A program made the position numbers and the translations under genes. From the IMG/VR virus record IMGVR_UViG_3300046507_000309, positions 1 to 34,908 of that record: a DNA stretch of 34,908 bases; one strand, given 5' to 3'. Positions 1 through 5,728 of the stretch are shown here, one piece after another. The notes below the pieces were generated by a model. That model made no database searches. It saw only the letters and a list, made by a program, of their open reading frames with translations, and was not told the DNA's origin. Source of the stretch: a virus. Every line of letters begins with the position of its first letter. The first letter of the stretch is position 1.

Positions 1-348
1 GAAGGGTTTGGTCTGCGCGGCGAGCATCGCAAGCCGCTGCTTTTGCTCGAACTCGGCGCGCTCTTCGGCGGTCATGTTCGGATGCTTGATGCGCTTCCGT
101 ACGCTCGGCGGCCGGCGCGGCGCTGGCGGCTGCGCATCCGGCGCTTTTCCGACCGCGTAATACCGCGTCTTACGCTTACGTGCGCTCGTGTCGTAACCGG
201 CGATTCGGATCCCCTTCTCGTACTTGCGGAAGGTGCCGATATGGAACGTCACGGTCTTCTCGCTGAAGCCCAACGCCGCAGCGATCTCGAAAACTGTCAT
301 CGGTCCGCGCTCGCGAAGCAGCCCGATGATTTCGTCGACACGTCTCAC
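1..348 (-). CDS. Putative winged-helix DNA-binding protein (3' part off the window)
   Basis: A GTG-initiated frame of 116 codons runs open to the left edge. Residues 5-50 (EIIGLLRERGPMTVFEIAAA and onward) have the shape of a winged helix-turn-helix: helix, turn, recognition helix around FSEKTVTFHI, then a short wing. A basic, proline-rich linker (PPAPRRPPSVRKR) and a charged helix follow. The GTG overlaps the TGA of the upstream gene, so translation is probably coupled. It is distal in the leftward early operon, so it could be an early regulator. No named family is recognised. The C-terminus is missing from the window. Confidence 0.7.
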   Translation of the reverse strand, partial: MRRVDEIIGLLRERGPMTVFEIAAALGFSEKTVTFHIGTFRKYEKGIRIAGYDTSARKRKTRYYAVGKAPDAQPPAPRRPPSVRKRIKHPNMTAEERAEFEQKQRLAMLAAQTKPF

Positions 349-557
349 GCCAGCCCCCGTACGTTCATGTAGGTATAGGCGCGCGCGACGTTCGGCGGCA
401 CGTGTCCCTTGCCAATCTCCATCGGCTTGATGCCGCGGCGCACGAGTGCGGCTTTCGCTTCGCGTTGTCGACGCTCGTTTCGCGCGCGCAGCGCTTCGAG
501 CTTCAGGTCTTGCACGCGCTCGCGCGAGAGCGCTGCGGGCTTCGAAAAGAGCTTCAT
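345..557 (-). CDS. Small basic early protein, unknown function
   Basis: This 70-residue protein is rich in Arg and Lys (ALRARNERRQREAKAALVRR in the middle) and is predicted helical, with no cysteines and no membrane segment. The ATG at 557 is preferred to an upstream in-frame ATG because it starts just after the stop of the preceding small gene and has GAGG upstream on the minus strand. Its stop overlaps the GTG of the next gene. The charge would suit nucleic-acid binding, but no family is recognised. Confidence 0.6.
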   Translation of the reverse strand: MKLFSKPAALSRERVQDLKLEALRARNERRQREAKAALVRRGIKPMEIGKGHVPPNVARAYTYMNVRGLA

Positions 558-559
558 GG

Positions 560-673
560 TTACCCTCGGAGGAAGATGACGATGAGCATCGTCAAGAGAA
601 CTGCCAAGCCGCAAAGCGCGGTGTAGAAGAGAAGCGCGGACGCGCTGCTCAGTTGGTCATCTGTGTGGGTCAC
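560..673 (-). CDS. 37-residue single-span membrane protein
   Basis: This short GTG-started frame encodes a polar N-terminus (VTHTDDQLSSAS) and then one strongly hydrophobic stretch of about 20 residues (ALLFYTALCGLAVLLTMLIV) ending IFLRG. The GTG overlaps the TGA of the upstream gene, and the stop lies three bases before the next ATG, so it fills the only gap in a coupled chain. One membrane span with a short positive tail suggests an inner-membrane peptide. Its role is unknown; membrane micropeptides encoded in early phage operons sometimes alter host physiology or exclude other phages. Confidence 0.6.
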   Translation of the reverse strand: MTHTDDQLSSASALLFYTALCGLAVLLTMLIVIFLRG

Positions 674-834
674 GCTGCTGCCTTCGTGTTGCTCAGCTCG
701 CGCTGCATCTGGGCAATGTGCAGGTTGAGCATCGTTTTGGTCTGGGTGAGTTCGCGATCGGTGACTTTCACGGTCAGCGCGTCGCGCGCCATTTCGAGCG
801 TGTCGAGCACGGCTCGCATTTCTCGCTCTGTCAT
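670..834 (-). CDS. Small coiled-coil-like early protein
   Basis: This 54-residue protein starts at MTEREMRAVLDTLEMARDAL and is predicted almost wholly helical, with heptad-like hydrophobic spacing. An in-frame ATG at 921 would lengthen it, but that extension overlaps the acidic gene upstream and encodes low-complexity Thr/Lys sequence, so the ATG at 834 is chosen. It has no strong Shine-Dalgarno and starts four bases after the preceding stop, suggesting translational coupling. Function unknown. Confidence 0.55.
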   Translation of the reverse strand: MTEREMRAVLDTLEMARDALTVKVTDRELTQTKTMLNLHIAQMQRELSNTKAAA

Positions 835-838
835 CTGG

Positions 839-970
839 TCAATTCCCGTATCGTTCGAACCACTCGTCCGAGTGGTCCTCGTCTTCGTCGTCTGCTTCGT
901 CTTCGTCGTCGGGCAGATCACGCAGAAGCAGGTCGTCGTGATCCGGAAGGGTGTCTACGAGGCGCGCCAC
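839..970 (-). CDS. Small very acidic early protein
   Basis: A GTG-initiated frame of 43 residues carries a run of Asp and Glu (LPDDEDEADDEDEDHSDEW) after a more hydrophobic start. The GTG lies just past the TGA of the preceding gene, and the stop is four bases before the next ATG, matching the coupled pattern of this operon. Such acidity is common in small phage proteins that mimic DNA or bind basic host proteins, but that role is only a possibility here. The repetitive GAC/GAA codons make a chance frame possible; position is the main support. Confidence 0.45.
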   Translation of the reverse strand: MARLVDTLPDHDDLLLRDLPDDEDEADDEDEDHSDEWFERYGN

Positions 971-971
971 A

Positions 972-1100
972 TCAGCACCACGGGATTGAGTTCAGGTCGA
1001 CCGAGCGGCGATACACCGAGCGGTTCAGCCAGGGAACGAACGTGTATTCGGCGTACGCGTTCGAGCCGATGTAGATCCAGTTGTGAAGAGCGTTCTTCAT
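972..1100 (-). CDS. First gene of the leftward early operon, 42 residues
   Basis: The ATG at 1100 has a clear GAGG Shine-Dalgarno ten bases upstream on the minus strand. The product (MKNALHNWIYIGSNAYAEYT and on, ending SIPWC) is rich in aromatic residues and has no clear membrane span. It is the first reading frame after the PL leader, about 295 bases from the predicted transcription start. The position matches lambda N, but the protein lacks the Arg-rich N-terminus of N. Function unknown. Confidence 0.55.
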   Translation of the reverse strand: MKNALHNWIYIGSNAYAEYTFVPWLNRSVYRRSVDLNSIPWC

Positions 1101-1164
1101 GGGTCGCCTCGTGTTTGTCTTAGCGGTGCGTCGACACGCGGCGCACTGGTAAAACTCATCAATC

Positions 1165-1208
1165 CGCGCGGCGTTCTATAACTGCATCTGGCAGTCAGGC
1201 GCCGCGCG
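1165..1208. repeat. Nested inverted repeat in the PL leader
   Basis: CGCGCGGCG at 1165-1173 pairs perfectly with CGCCGCGCG at 1200-1208. Inside it, ACTGC at 1181-1185 pairs with GCAGT at 1191-1195 around a five-base loop. The nested stem lies between the boxA-like element and the first leftward gene. No T-tract follows immediately, so it is not a standard intrinsic terminator. It may be a structured leader or a protein-binding site. Confidence 0.6.
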
Positions 1209-1292
1209 AATAGCCGTCGATCTTGTTGTTTCCGGGGTAACGGGTTGCGCCCGGTGCCTAGCCACTTCCATTTCGAAAGTCATCGGCATGTA

Positions 1293-1337
1293 CGGCCCGA
1301 AGGCCGGTTCTATCGCTTAGCAAGTTGTCAAAGAGCG
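1293..1337 (-). promoter_or_regulatory. nut-like antitermination element: boxA plus cUUCGg hairpin
   Basis: On the minus strand, CGCTCTTTGACAA (1325-1337) closely matches rrn and lambda boxA sequences (lambda CGCTCTTA; rrn TGCTCTTTAACA). Some 18 bases downstream, CGGCC-TTCG-GGCCG (1293-1306) forms a five-pair stem with the very stable cUUCGg tetraloop, in the position of a boxB. The element lies about 55-100 bases downstream of the predicted PL start. The sequence match is direct; its role in NusB/S10-dependent antitermination is inferred. Confidence 0.6.
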
Positions 1338-1379
1338 GTTCACGAAAATGCAGCACTGCGTCTCGCTGCGTTTCGTTAT

Positions 1380-1438
1380 GAAGCATTGCTTCTGGAACGT
1401 ATAGTAGCATCGCTACTTTATCTGTCAAGAGCATTGCT
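1380..1438 (-). promoter_or_regulatory. PL promoter with three CI/Cro operators (OL)
   Basis: Leftward promoter: TTGACA (1423-1428, minus) and TACTAT (1401-1406) with a 16-bp spacer. Three palindromic sites, GAAGCATTGCTTC (1380-1392), GTAGCATCGCTAC (1404-1416) and AGCATTGCT (1430-1438), are centred at 1386, 1410 and 1434, exactly 24 bp apart. They cover the start point, the spacer and the region just upstream of -35. The same AGCATTGCT motif occurs at the cI-cro divergent promoter, so these are operators of the phage repressor pair. Confidence 0.85.
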
Positions 1439-1516
1439 AATAAAAATGAGCGTCACTGCAGAAACAAATGGAGACTGTGCTCTAGTCAGATGAACCGGGA
1501 CGCGCGATGGTCCGGT

Positions 1517-1704
1517 TCTGTTACCGGAAACCAACGATGAGTGAAGGAACGAGTGCGGCGTGCTACGCGAGTGCTACGGGACAAAACTAAGACACGGACC
1601 GGCGCGCGCCGAGAAGCGCTTATCGGTGTGATAAATAGCTCGAGCAACAGCAAAAAATGTCGCCGCAGTACCACATTCGTTTGACGAAAGGTATCTGTTA
1701 CCGG
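1517..1704. repeat. Direct 11-bp repeat TCTGTTACCGG, two copies
   Basis: The 11-mer occurs at 1517-1527 and 1694-1704, both in the gene-free stretch between PL and the cI-operon terminator. No other feature in that stretch explains it. It could mark protein-binding sites or a decayed duplication. Confidence 0.4.
1560..1578. repeat. GTGCTACG pair, 11-bp period
   Basis: GTGCTACG occurs at 1560-1567 and 1571-1578. The same 8-mer with the same 11-bp period occurs next to the attachment region (28047-28054 and 28058-28065). One helical turn between copies suggests a protein binding one face of the helix. The integrase is the obvious candidate, but this pair is far from attP. Confidence 0.5.
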
Positions 1705-1745
1705 CCGAGACGACGGGGAAATGGGCCGCTGTTCGACGAAATGGC

Positions 1746-1775
1746 AAAAAAAAGCCCGCCGAAGCGGGTTTTTTG
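1746..1775 (-). terminator. Intrinsic terminator of the cI operon
   Basis: CCCGC (1755-1759) pairs with GCGGG (1764-1768) around a four-base loop, flanked by an A-run and a T-run that extend the stem. Read leftward it is a G/C stem with a UUCG loop followed by eight U, just after the lipoprotein stop. The rightward reading also has a T-run, so it may work both ways. Confidence 0.85.
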
Positions 1776-1791
1776 TTTGCGGGCGATAGCG

Positions 1792-2103
1792 TCAGCTCGG
1801 GCTCGCCGTAGCGGTCCTGGTCTGGCAGGCGAACTGGATCTCGACGCGAGGATAGTTGCCGAGGATGTAGGGCGGCTTCGACTCGTCGGTCGACAGGACC
1901 TGCAACGCCCTGCCTTGCTTAGCGCAGTAGGCGCCTGCATCGTGCAGGACGTCCGCCTTCAGGCTTCCCATCCCGCTAAAGCTGCTCGCGCCCTGCTTCG
2001 AGAGAAAGAATGTGTCTTGGCCAGCGGGGACGACGCCCGAGTAAGACGAGCAGCCGCACAAGGCGATGCCGCTGCCGAGGATGACCGCGAGGCGCTTATT
2101 CAA
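1792..2103 (-). CDS. Predicted lipoprotein co-transcribed with the repressor
   Basis: The 103-residue product starts at a TTG that overlaps the repressor stop (CTTGAATAA), so it is translationally coupled to cI. Residues 2-18 form a lipoprotein signal: Asn-Lys-Arg, a hydrophobic core (LAVILGSGIAL), and a lipobox Leu-Cys-Gly-Cys that makes Cys18 the likely lipidated residue. The mature part (SGVVPAGQDTFFLSKQGA; a later CAKQG) resembles a widespread family of small bacterial lipoproteins of unknown function. Being in the repressor operon it should be made in lysogens, as lambda rex is, so superinfection exclusion or another surface change is plausible but inferred. Confidence 0.75.
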   Translation of the reverse strand: MNKRLAVILGSGIALCGCSSYSGVVPAGQDTFFLSKQGASSFSGMGSLKADVLHDAGAYCAKQGRALQVLSTDESKPPYILGNYPRVEIQFACQTRTATASPS

Positions 2104-2845
2104 GGCCGCCGCTCCCGCTGCGATCGCGCACGCGCCCGAGGATCGTGATGAACTGGGCGGCCTGCTGCTCGGTGACGACCTCTTCCGGATACTTCTTGTT
2201 GTCGCTCACCAGGACGATCGAGCCGTCGAAGCGCTTGAGCAGCCGCTTAATGCGAAAGCCGTCGCCGTAGCGCAGGACGTAGACCTTCCCGTCGCGCACG
2301 GCCGTGTCGCTGATGTCGATCAGGGCTGAGTCGCCGTCATAAAGCGTGGGCTCCATGCTGTCGCCTGAGACTTTCACGCGCCGCGCATTGTGCGGCCGGA
2401 TGTCTTGTTGCTGGAGATACCGCAACGAGTAGGTGTGCGGTTCGCTTTCCTGCTCGATTTCCCACTGAATATGACCGCTGCCAGCCTCGAACTTGAGGTT
2501 GTATCTGTCGATTGCCACGTAACCCTCTGGCGTTTCTGCGCCGTGCTCAACTGGAATGACGGGTGTCCCGATTCCGAAGTCCGAGGACGGCACCAGCTTC
2601 GCTAGTCTCGGGCTTACGTTCTCAGGGCTTACTTTCAAAACCCGGCAAAAGTTTAACAAAGCGGAAAGGTTCAGAGGAATGACGCCACGCAGGTATTGAC
2701 CGACGGCCCCTTGTGACCCTAGGCCCGTCTCACGGCCCAACCATTCCTGCGTCACCCCGTGGTTTCGATCCTTGTAGGCGGCCCATGCATCCCGCAGGCG
2801 CGCGGCTTCGTGCTGCTCTTCGGCAGTAAGTTCTCGTCTTTTCAT
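2096..2845 (-). CDS. CI-type repressor, HTH plus LexA-like S24 peptidase
   Basis: This 249-residue protein has an N-terminal helix-turn-helix (about 30-75; VTQEWLGRETGLGSQGAVGQ) and a C-terminal S24 autoprotease (about 110-240). The catalytic serine is Ser163 in GDSMEPTLYDGD, the catalytic lysine is Lys200 in FRIKRL, and a scissile Ala121-Gly122 lies in KFEAGSG. This is the layout of SOS-cleavable phage repressors, in which RecA-stimulated self-cleavage separates the DNA-binding and dimerisation parts. It is divergent from the cro-like gene, with operators between them and at PL. No good Shine-Dalgarno precedes the ATG, and a TAAAAT -10 six bases upstream would make a leaderless message. The length is typical. 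Confidence 0.95.
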   Translation of the reverse strand: MKRRELTAEEQHEAARLRDAWAAYKDRNHGVTQEWLGRETGLGSQGAVGQYLRGVIPLNLSALLNFCRVLKVSPENVSPRLAKLVPSSDFGIGTPVIPVEHGAETPEGYVAIDRYNLKFEAGSGHIQWEIEQESEPHTYSLRYLQQQDIRPHNARRVKVSGDSMEPTLYDGDSALIDISDTAVRDGKVYVLRYGDGFRIKRLLKRFDGSIVLVSDNKKYPEEVVTEQQAAQFITILGRVRDRSGSGGLE

Positions 2846-2851
2846 GGTCCG

Positions 2852-2882
2852 ATTTTATTAGTTCCGCTTTTGTCGCTGTCGA
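2852..2882 (-). promoter_or_regulatory. Putative PRM promoter, leaderless cI transcript
   Basis: On the minus strand, TAAAAT (2852-2857) lies six bases before the cI ATG, and a TCGACA -35 candidate (2877-2882) is 19 bp further upstream. The long spacer suggests a weak, activator-dependent promoter, as lambda PRM is. Transcription would start at or within a base or two of the ATG. A degenerate operator half-site (TTTGTCGCT, 2869-2877) lies in the spacer, 24 bp from the first clear operator. Confidence 0.5.
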
Positions 2883-2886
2883 CCAC

Positions 2887-2926
2887 TTGAAAAGCATTGC
2901 TTCTCGCGTACAATAGAAGCATTGCT
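2887..2926 (+). promoter_or_regulatory. PR promoter with two operators (OR)
   Basis: TTGAAA (2887-2892), a 16-bp spacer and TACAAT (2909-2914) give a near-consensus sigma-70 promoter for the cro-like gene. AGCATTGCT occurs at 2893-2901, in the spacer, and at 2918-2926, over the start site. The centres are 25 bp apart. The core is identical to two of the three PL operators, so bound repressor would block PR directly. Confidence 0.85.
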
Positions 2927-2949
2927 AATCAGACAGGGAGGTTTCCCCG

Positions 2950-3180
2950 ATGCGACTCGACGAATACATGCGCGAACAGAAGCTGGGCCAAGCGAGCTTG
3001 GGAGCCAAGCTCAATCCCCCGGTTACCCAGGGTGCGATCAGCCAATGGATGCGCGGCGAAGTGCGCGTGCGTCTTGACTACGCACTGCAGATCGAGGCTT
3101 TGACGGGCGGTCGCGTCACTCCGAAGGAGTGCGCGGACCTTTTTCGTTCTAGCACGGCCGACCAACCGGTCACTGCCTAA
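2950..3180 (+). CDS. Cro-like repressor (YdaS-type HTH)
   Basis: The 76-residue protein has a helix-turn-helix over residues 12-45 (GQASLGAKL, then TQGAISQWMRGE) and a further helix ending in PKECADLF. It is the first rightward gene behind PR, with GGGAGG eight bases before the ATG, and diverges from cI. Size, position and fold match Cro/YdaS-type lytic regulators, which compete with CI for the same operators. The family assignment is from pattern and position, not a search. Confidence 0.85.
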   Translation: MRLDEYMREQKLGQASLGAKLNPPVTQGAISQWMRGEVRVRLDYALQIEALTGGRVTPKECADLFRSSTADQPVTA

Positions 3181-3260
3181 CTTCCCCCGAAGCGGTGACC
3201 GTGAGACGAATTCTGTCCGAAAAACGCACTGCACAAAACCATTAAACGGGACAAATCAAT

Positions 3261-3776
3261 ATGGCCAACAAGAACACGTATCTGCAGATGGTTCGCGCCT
3301 TCCCGGGCGGCGTCGAGGCGATGGCAGCGGCCATCGGTATGCCGTCTGGTGCAGCGCTCAATAACCGCATCTATGAGCTGAAGGGTCAGCGCATCCACGT
3401 CGACACCGCGCTCGCGATGCAGGCCGCATCGGGCACGACGTTGTTCGCTGAAGCCGTGGCGCAAGTTTCGGGCGGCACATTCGTGAAGCTGCCGGACGTC
3501 GACGAGGAAGTCGACAACGAGGAACTGCTCAAGAAATTCACCCAGATCATCGACCAGATCGGCCGCCTCGCATCGCGCCACGCCGCAGCGATCGAAGACG
3601 GTGAGCTCGACGACAAGGAAGAGGTCGAGCTGCGCCGCATCGCCGCGACCATTCATCAGCGCGTCGAAGAGCTCGTCTCCCTCACGGTTCGCATCTTCCG
3701 CAAGGATCCGCTCAAGGGCATGAAGGCTGCAGCCCAAATCACGCGCGTCTCGGAAGAGTTCGCTACGGGGCGATAA
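3261..3776 (+). CDS. CII/YmfL-like phage regulator
   Basis: This 171-residue protein begins ANKNTYLQMVRAFPGGVEAM and has an HTH-like region at about 14-50 (MAAAIGMPSGAALNNRIYEL), then an acidic helical C-terminal half with likely coiled coils. It is the second gene after PR, the position of lambda cII, and resembles the YmfL/phage regulatory CII family. Members of that family are thought to bind DNA and influence early promoters; which promoters it would act on here cannot be told. An 80-bp gap to the cro-like gene holds no clear terminator. Only a weak Shine-Dalgarno is seen. The stop is adjacent to the next ATG. Confidence 0.75.
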   Translation: MANKNTYLQMVRAFPGGVEAMAAAIGMPSGAALNNRIYELKGQRIHVDTALAMQAASGTTLFAEAVAQVSGGTFVKLPDVDEEVDNEELLKKFTQIIDQIGRLASRHAAAIEDGELDDKEEVELRRIAATIHQRVEELVSLTVRIFRKDPLKGMKAAAQITRVSEEFATGR

Positions 3777-4742
3777 ATGCGCGACTACTCGAAGATCGAT
3801 CCGAAGTTCTGGATCGGGGAAACCGGCAAGCGTCTGAAGAAGTCAGGCCCCGAAGGTGTTGTCGTCGGCCTGTACCTCATGACGTCCCCGCATTCGAACA
3901 TGCTTGGCCTCTATTACCAGCCGGAATTGCTCATCGCGCATGAAACCGGATTGGGCTTCGAAGGGGCCTCGAAGGGGCTTCGAAGCTGCGTTGAGGCGGG
4001 CTTTTGTGCCTACGACGCTGAGTCCGAGATGGTTTGGGTCTTCGAAATGGCGCGTTTTCAGATCGCGGACAAGCTCTCAGCTAATGATCGGCGCTCGATT
4101 GGCGTTCAGAACGACTACAACGCACTGCCCGAGAACCCTTATCTGTCGGGCTTCTTCGACAAATACGCGGGTGCTTTCAACCTGACGAAAAAGCGCGAAT
4201 CGAAGGTCCAAAACACAAGCCCCTTGGAAGCCCCTTCGAAGCCCCTTCTTAGCCAAGAGCAGGAACAGGAGCAGGAACAGGAACAAGAGCAGGAGCAGAA
4301 ACACACGTCGCTCTCGCTCGTGCCTCCGACCGCCGAAAAGGTCGATGAAGTCGCCAAGGTTTTTGCCTACTGGCAGCAGCGCATGGACTCACCGCGCTCT
4401 GCCCTCGACGACAAGCGCCGTCGTTTGATCCGCGATGCCCTGAAGCTCTACAGCCCCGAGGACGTCTGCAAGGCGATCCGTGGCTGCTCGAAGTCGCCGT
4501 ACCACATGGGCCAGAACGACCGCGCGACGAAGTACAACGGCCTCGACTTGATCCTGCGCAACGCGGAAAAGATCGACGCCTTCATCGCAATGGACACCAA
4601 CCCGCCGGCGCAACACGCCGCGCGCGCCGCTACCCCGCAGGACCGCATCGCACAGCAGAACGAGGAAACGATGCGCGCCTTTCTCGGCACTGGCACCGAC
4701 GACAGCCACGCCAATCCGATGACCATCGACATGGAGCACTGA
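3777..4742 (+). CDS. Replication initiator, lambda O-like
   Basis: The 321-residue protein has an N-terminal domain (1-135; KIDPKFWIGETGKRLK, GVVVGLYLMTSPHSNMLGLY) of the winged-helix kind seen at the start of phage replication proteins. A low-complexity linker follows with a Gln-Glu tract at about 160-173, and then a C-terminal domain (about 190-270; VFAYWQQRM, YSPEDVCKAIRGCSKSPYHM) shared by many phage replication proteins. In lambda, O binds iterons inside its own gene and recruits P and the DnaB helicase. The iteron clusters at 3958-3990 and 4218-4250 lie inside this gene, as in lambda. The hexamer-repeat tract could vary in length between isolates. Confidence 0.8.
   Translation: MRDYSKIDPKFWIGETGKRLKKSGPEGVVVGLYLMTSPHSNMLGLYYQPELLIAHETGLGFEGASKGLRSCVEAGFCAYDAESEMVWVFEMARFQIADKLSANDRRSIGVQNDYNALPENPYLSGFFDKYAGAFNLTKKRESKVQNTSPLEAPSKPLLSQEQEQEQEQEQEQEQKHTSLSLVPPTAEKVDEVAKVFAYWQQRMDSPRSALDDKRRRLIRDALKLYSPEDVCKAIRGCSKSPYHMGQNDRATKYNGLDLILRNAEKIDAFIAMDTNPPAQHAARAATPQDRIAQQNEETMRAFLGTGTDDSHANPMTIDMEH
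3958..4250. other. Candidate replication origin: opposed 11-bp iterons
   Basis: The first cluster has TCGAAGGGGCC (3958-3968), TCGAAGGGGCT (3969-3979) and a degenerate third unit (3980-3990). The second has AGCCCCTTGGA (4218-4228), AGCCCCTTCGA (4229-4239) and AGCCCCTTCTT (4240-4250), the reverse complement of the same unit. Each cluster is exactly 33 bp of three 11-bp units, and they face each other across 227 bp of less GC-rich DNA. Lambda's origin likewise lies inside O with tandem iterons. The repeats are direct observation; origin function is inferred. Confidence 0.6.
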
Positions 4743-4745
4743 GCC

Positions 4746-5528
4746 GTGAAAAACACCGATAAAGCCGACTTCGTCTCGACCCTCAACCTCTGCTACTCGA
4801 CGCTGCTCAAGCCGCTTCCGTCCGTCGACGCGCTGAACCTGTGGTTCAAGCTGCTCGATCCGTACAGCATCGAGCAGGTCAAGGCCGCGCTCGCTCAGCA
4901 CATGCGCGAAAGCAAGTTCGCGCCGGTGCCCGCCGACGTCATCGGCCGCATCGCGCCGCAAGGCGACGGCCGCCCGGACGCGAACGAAGCCTGGGCGATC
5001 GCGCTGCGCAGCCGCGACGAGTTCGAGACGGTCGTGTGGACTGACGAGGCAGCGCAGGCCTTCGCGATCGCGGCGCCCGTGCTCGAAGGCGGCGACGAGA
5101 TCGGCGCGCGCATGGCGTTCAAGGGCGCATACGAGCGGCTCGTAAGCGAAGCCCGCGCCGAGAAGCGCCCGGTGCACTGGGTGCAGTCGATCGGATTCGA
5201 CGGGAAGCGCCGCGAGGAAGTGCTCACGCAGGCCGTGCGCGCCGGCCATCTGTCGATCGAGCACGTGAAGCAGGTCGTGCCCGCGCTGGCCGCGCCGGTG
5301 GTCGAGGCAGATCCGGCGAAGGCCGCCGCGGCGAAGCGCCAGCTGAACGAGCTGCTCGCGAAGATGCCGAGCGTCGCCGAAAAGCTCGCACGCGCGAAGG
5401 CACAGCAGACCGAGCGGGAGCGCGAGCAGCTCGCCGCGCTGAAACGCCAGAGCGCCGAGCGCGTCGCGCACTACGGCCTCGACCCGATGAAGGTCGCTCT
5501 CGGCATCGACTCGCGGAGCTACGTATGA
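4746..5528 (+). CDS. Putative helicase loader, lambda P-like
   Basis: This GTG-started 260-residue protein follows the O-like gene by three bases, the lambda O-P order. Its N-terminal region (FVSTLNLCYSTLLKPLPSVD, then LWFKLLDPYSIEQVKAAL and PVPADVIGRI) resembles the helical domain of phage helicase-loader proteins. The C-terminal third is a charged helix. Its likely job is bringing host DnaB to the origin complex. Assignment rests on position and the N-terminal pattern, and no ATPase P-loop is visible, so it is not a DnaC-type loader. The stop overlaps the next ATG. Confidence 0.65.
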   Translation: MKNTDKADFVSTLNLCYSTLLKPLPSVDALNLWFKLLDPYSIEQVKAALAQHMRESKFAPVPADVIGRIAPQGDGRPDANEAWAIALRSRDEFETVVWTDEAAQAFAIAAPVLEGGDEIGARMAFKGAYERLVSEARAEKRPVHWVQSIGFDGKRREEVLTQAVRAGHLSIEHVKQVVPALAAPVVEADPAKAAAAKRQLNELLAKMPSVAEKLARAKAQQTEREREQLAALKRQSAERVAHYGLDPMKVALGIDSRSYV

Positions 5529-5728
5529 CCAGCGAGCGCACCCCGTTCGTCTTCGGCCACGGCGACGCGCCGATCGCGGAGATGATCGACGACGCCGCGC
5601 GCGTCGATTTCCTCGAGTCCCTCACGTTCGGCCAGATCGTCGACCTGTGCATCGTCGCGATCGACAAGCACGACCACATGCTGCGTCGCGCGATCGACGC
5701 GGCAATCCTCGAAGCGGTGGCCGCATGA
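5525..5728 (+). CDS. Small protein of unknown function
   Basis: This 67-residue acidic helical protein overlaps the previous stop by ATGA and is itself overlapped by the next start, so it sits firmly in the coupled replication operon. Visible stretches are IAEMIDDAARVDFLESL and VDLCIVAIDKHDHMLR. No family recognised. Confidence 0.65.
   Translation: MTSERTPFVFGHGDAPIAEMIDDAARVDFLESLTFGQIVDLCIVAIDKHDHMLRRAIDAAILEAVAA

Noticed and set aside
1245-1493. Plus-strand frame through the PL region
   Set aside because: It crosses operators, promoter and boxA, has no ribosome site, and its product has no recognisable features.
4254-4298. Hexamer repeat (CARGAR) as a CRISPR or iteron array
   Set aside because: The 6-bp repeats keep frame and encode alternating Gln-Glu; there are no spacers. 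It is a coding low-complexity tract.
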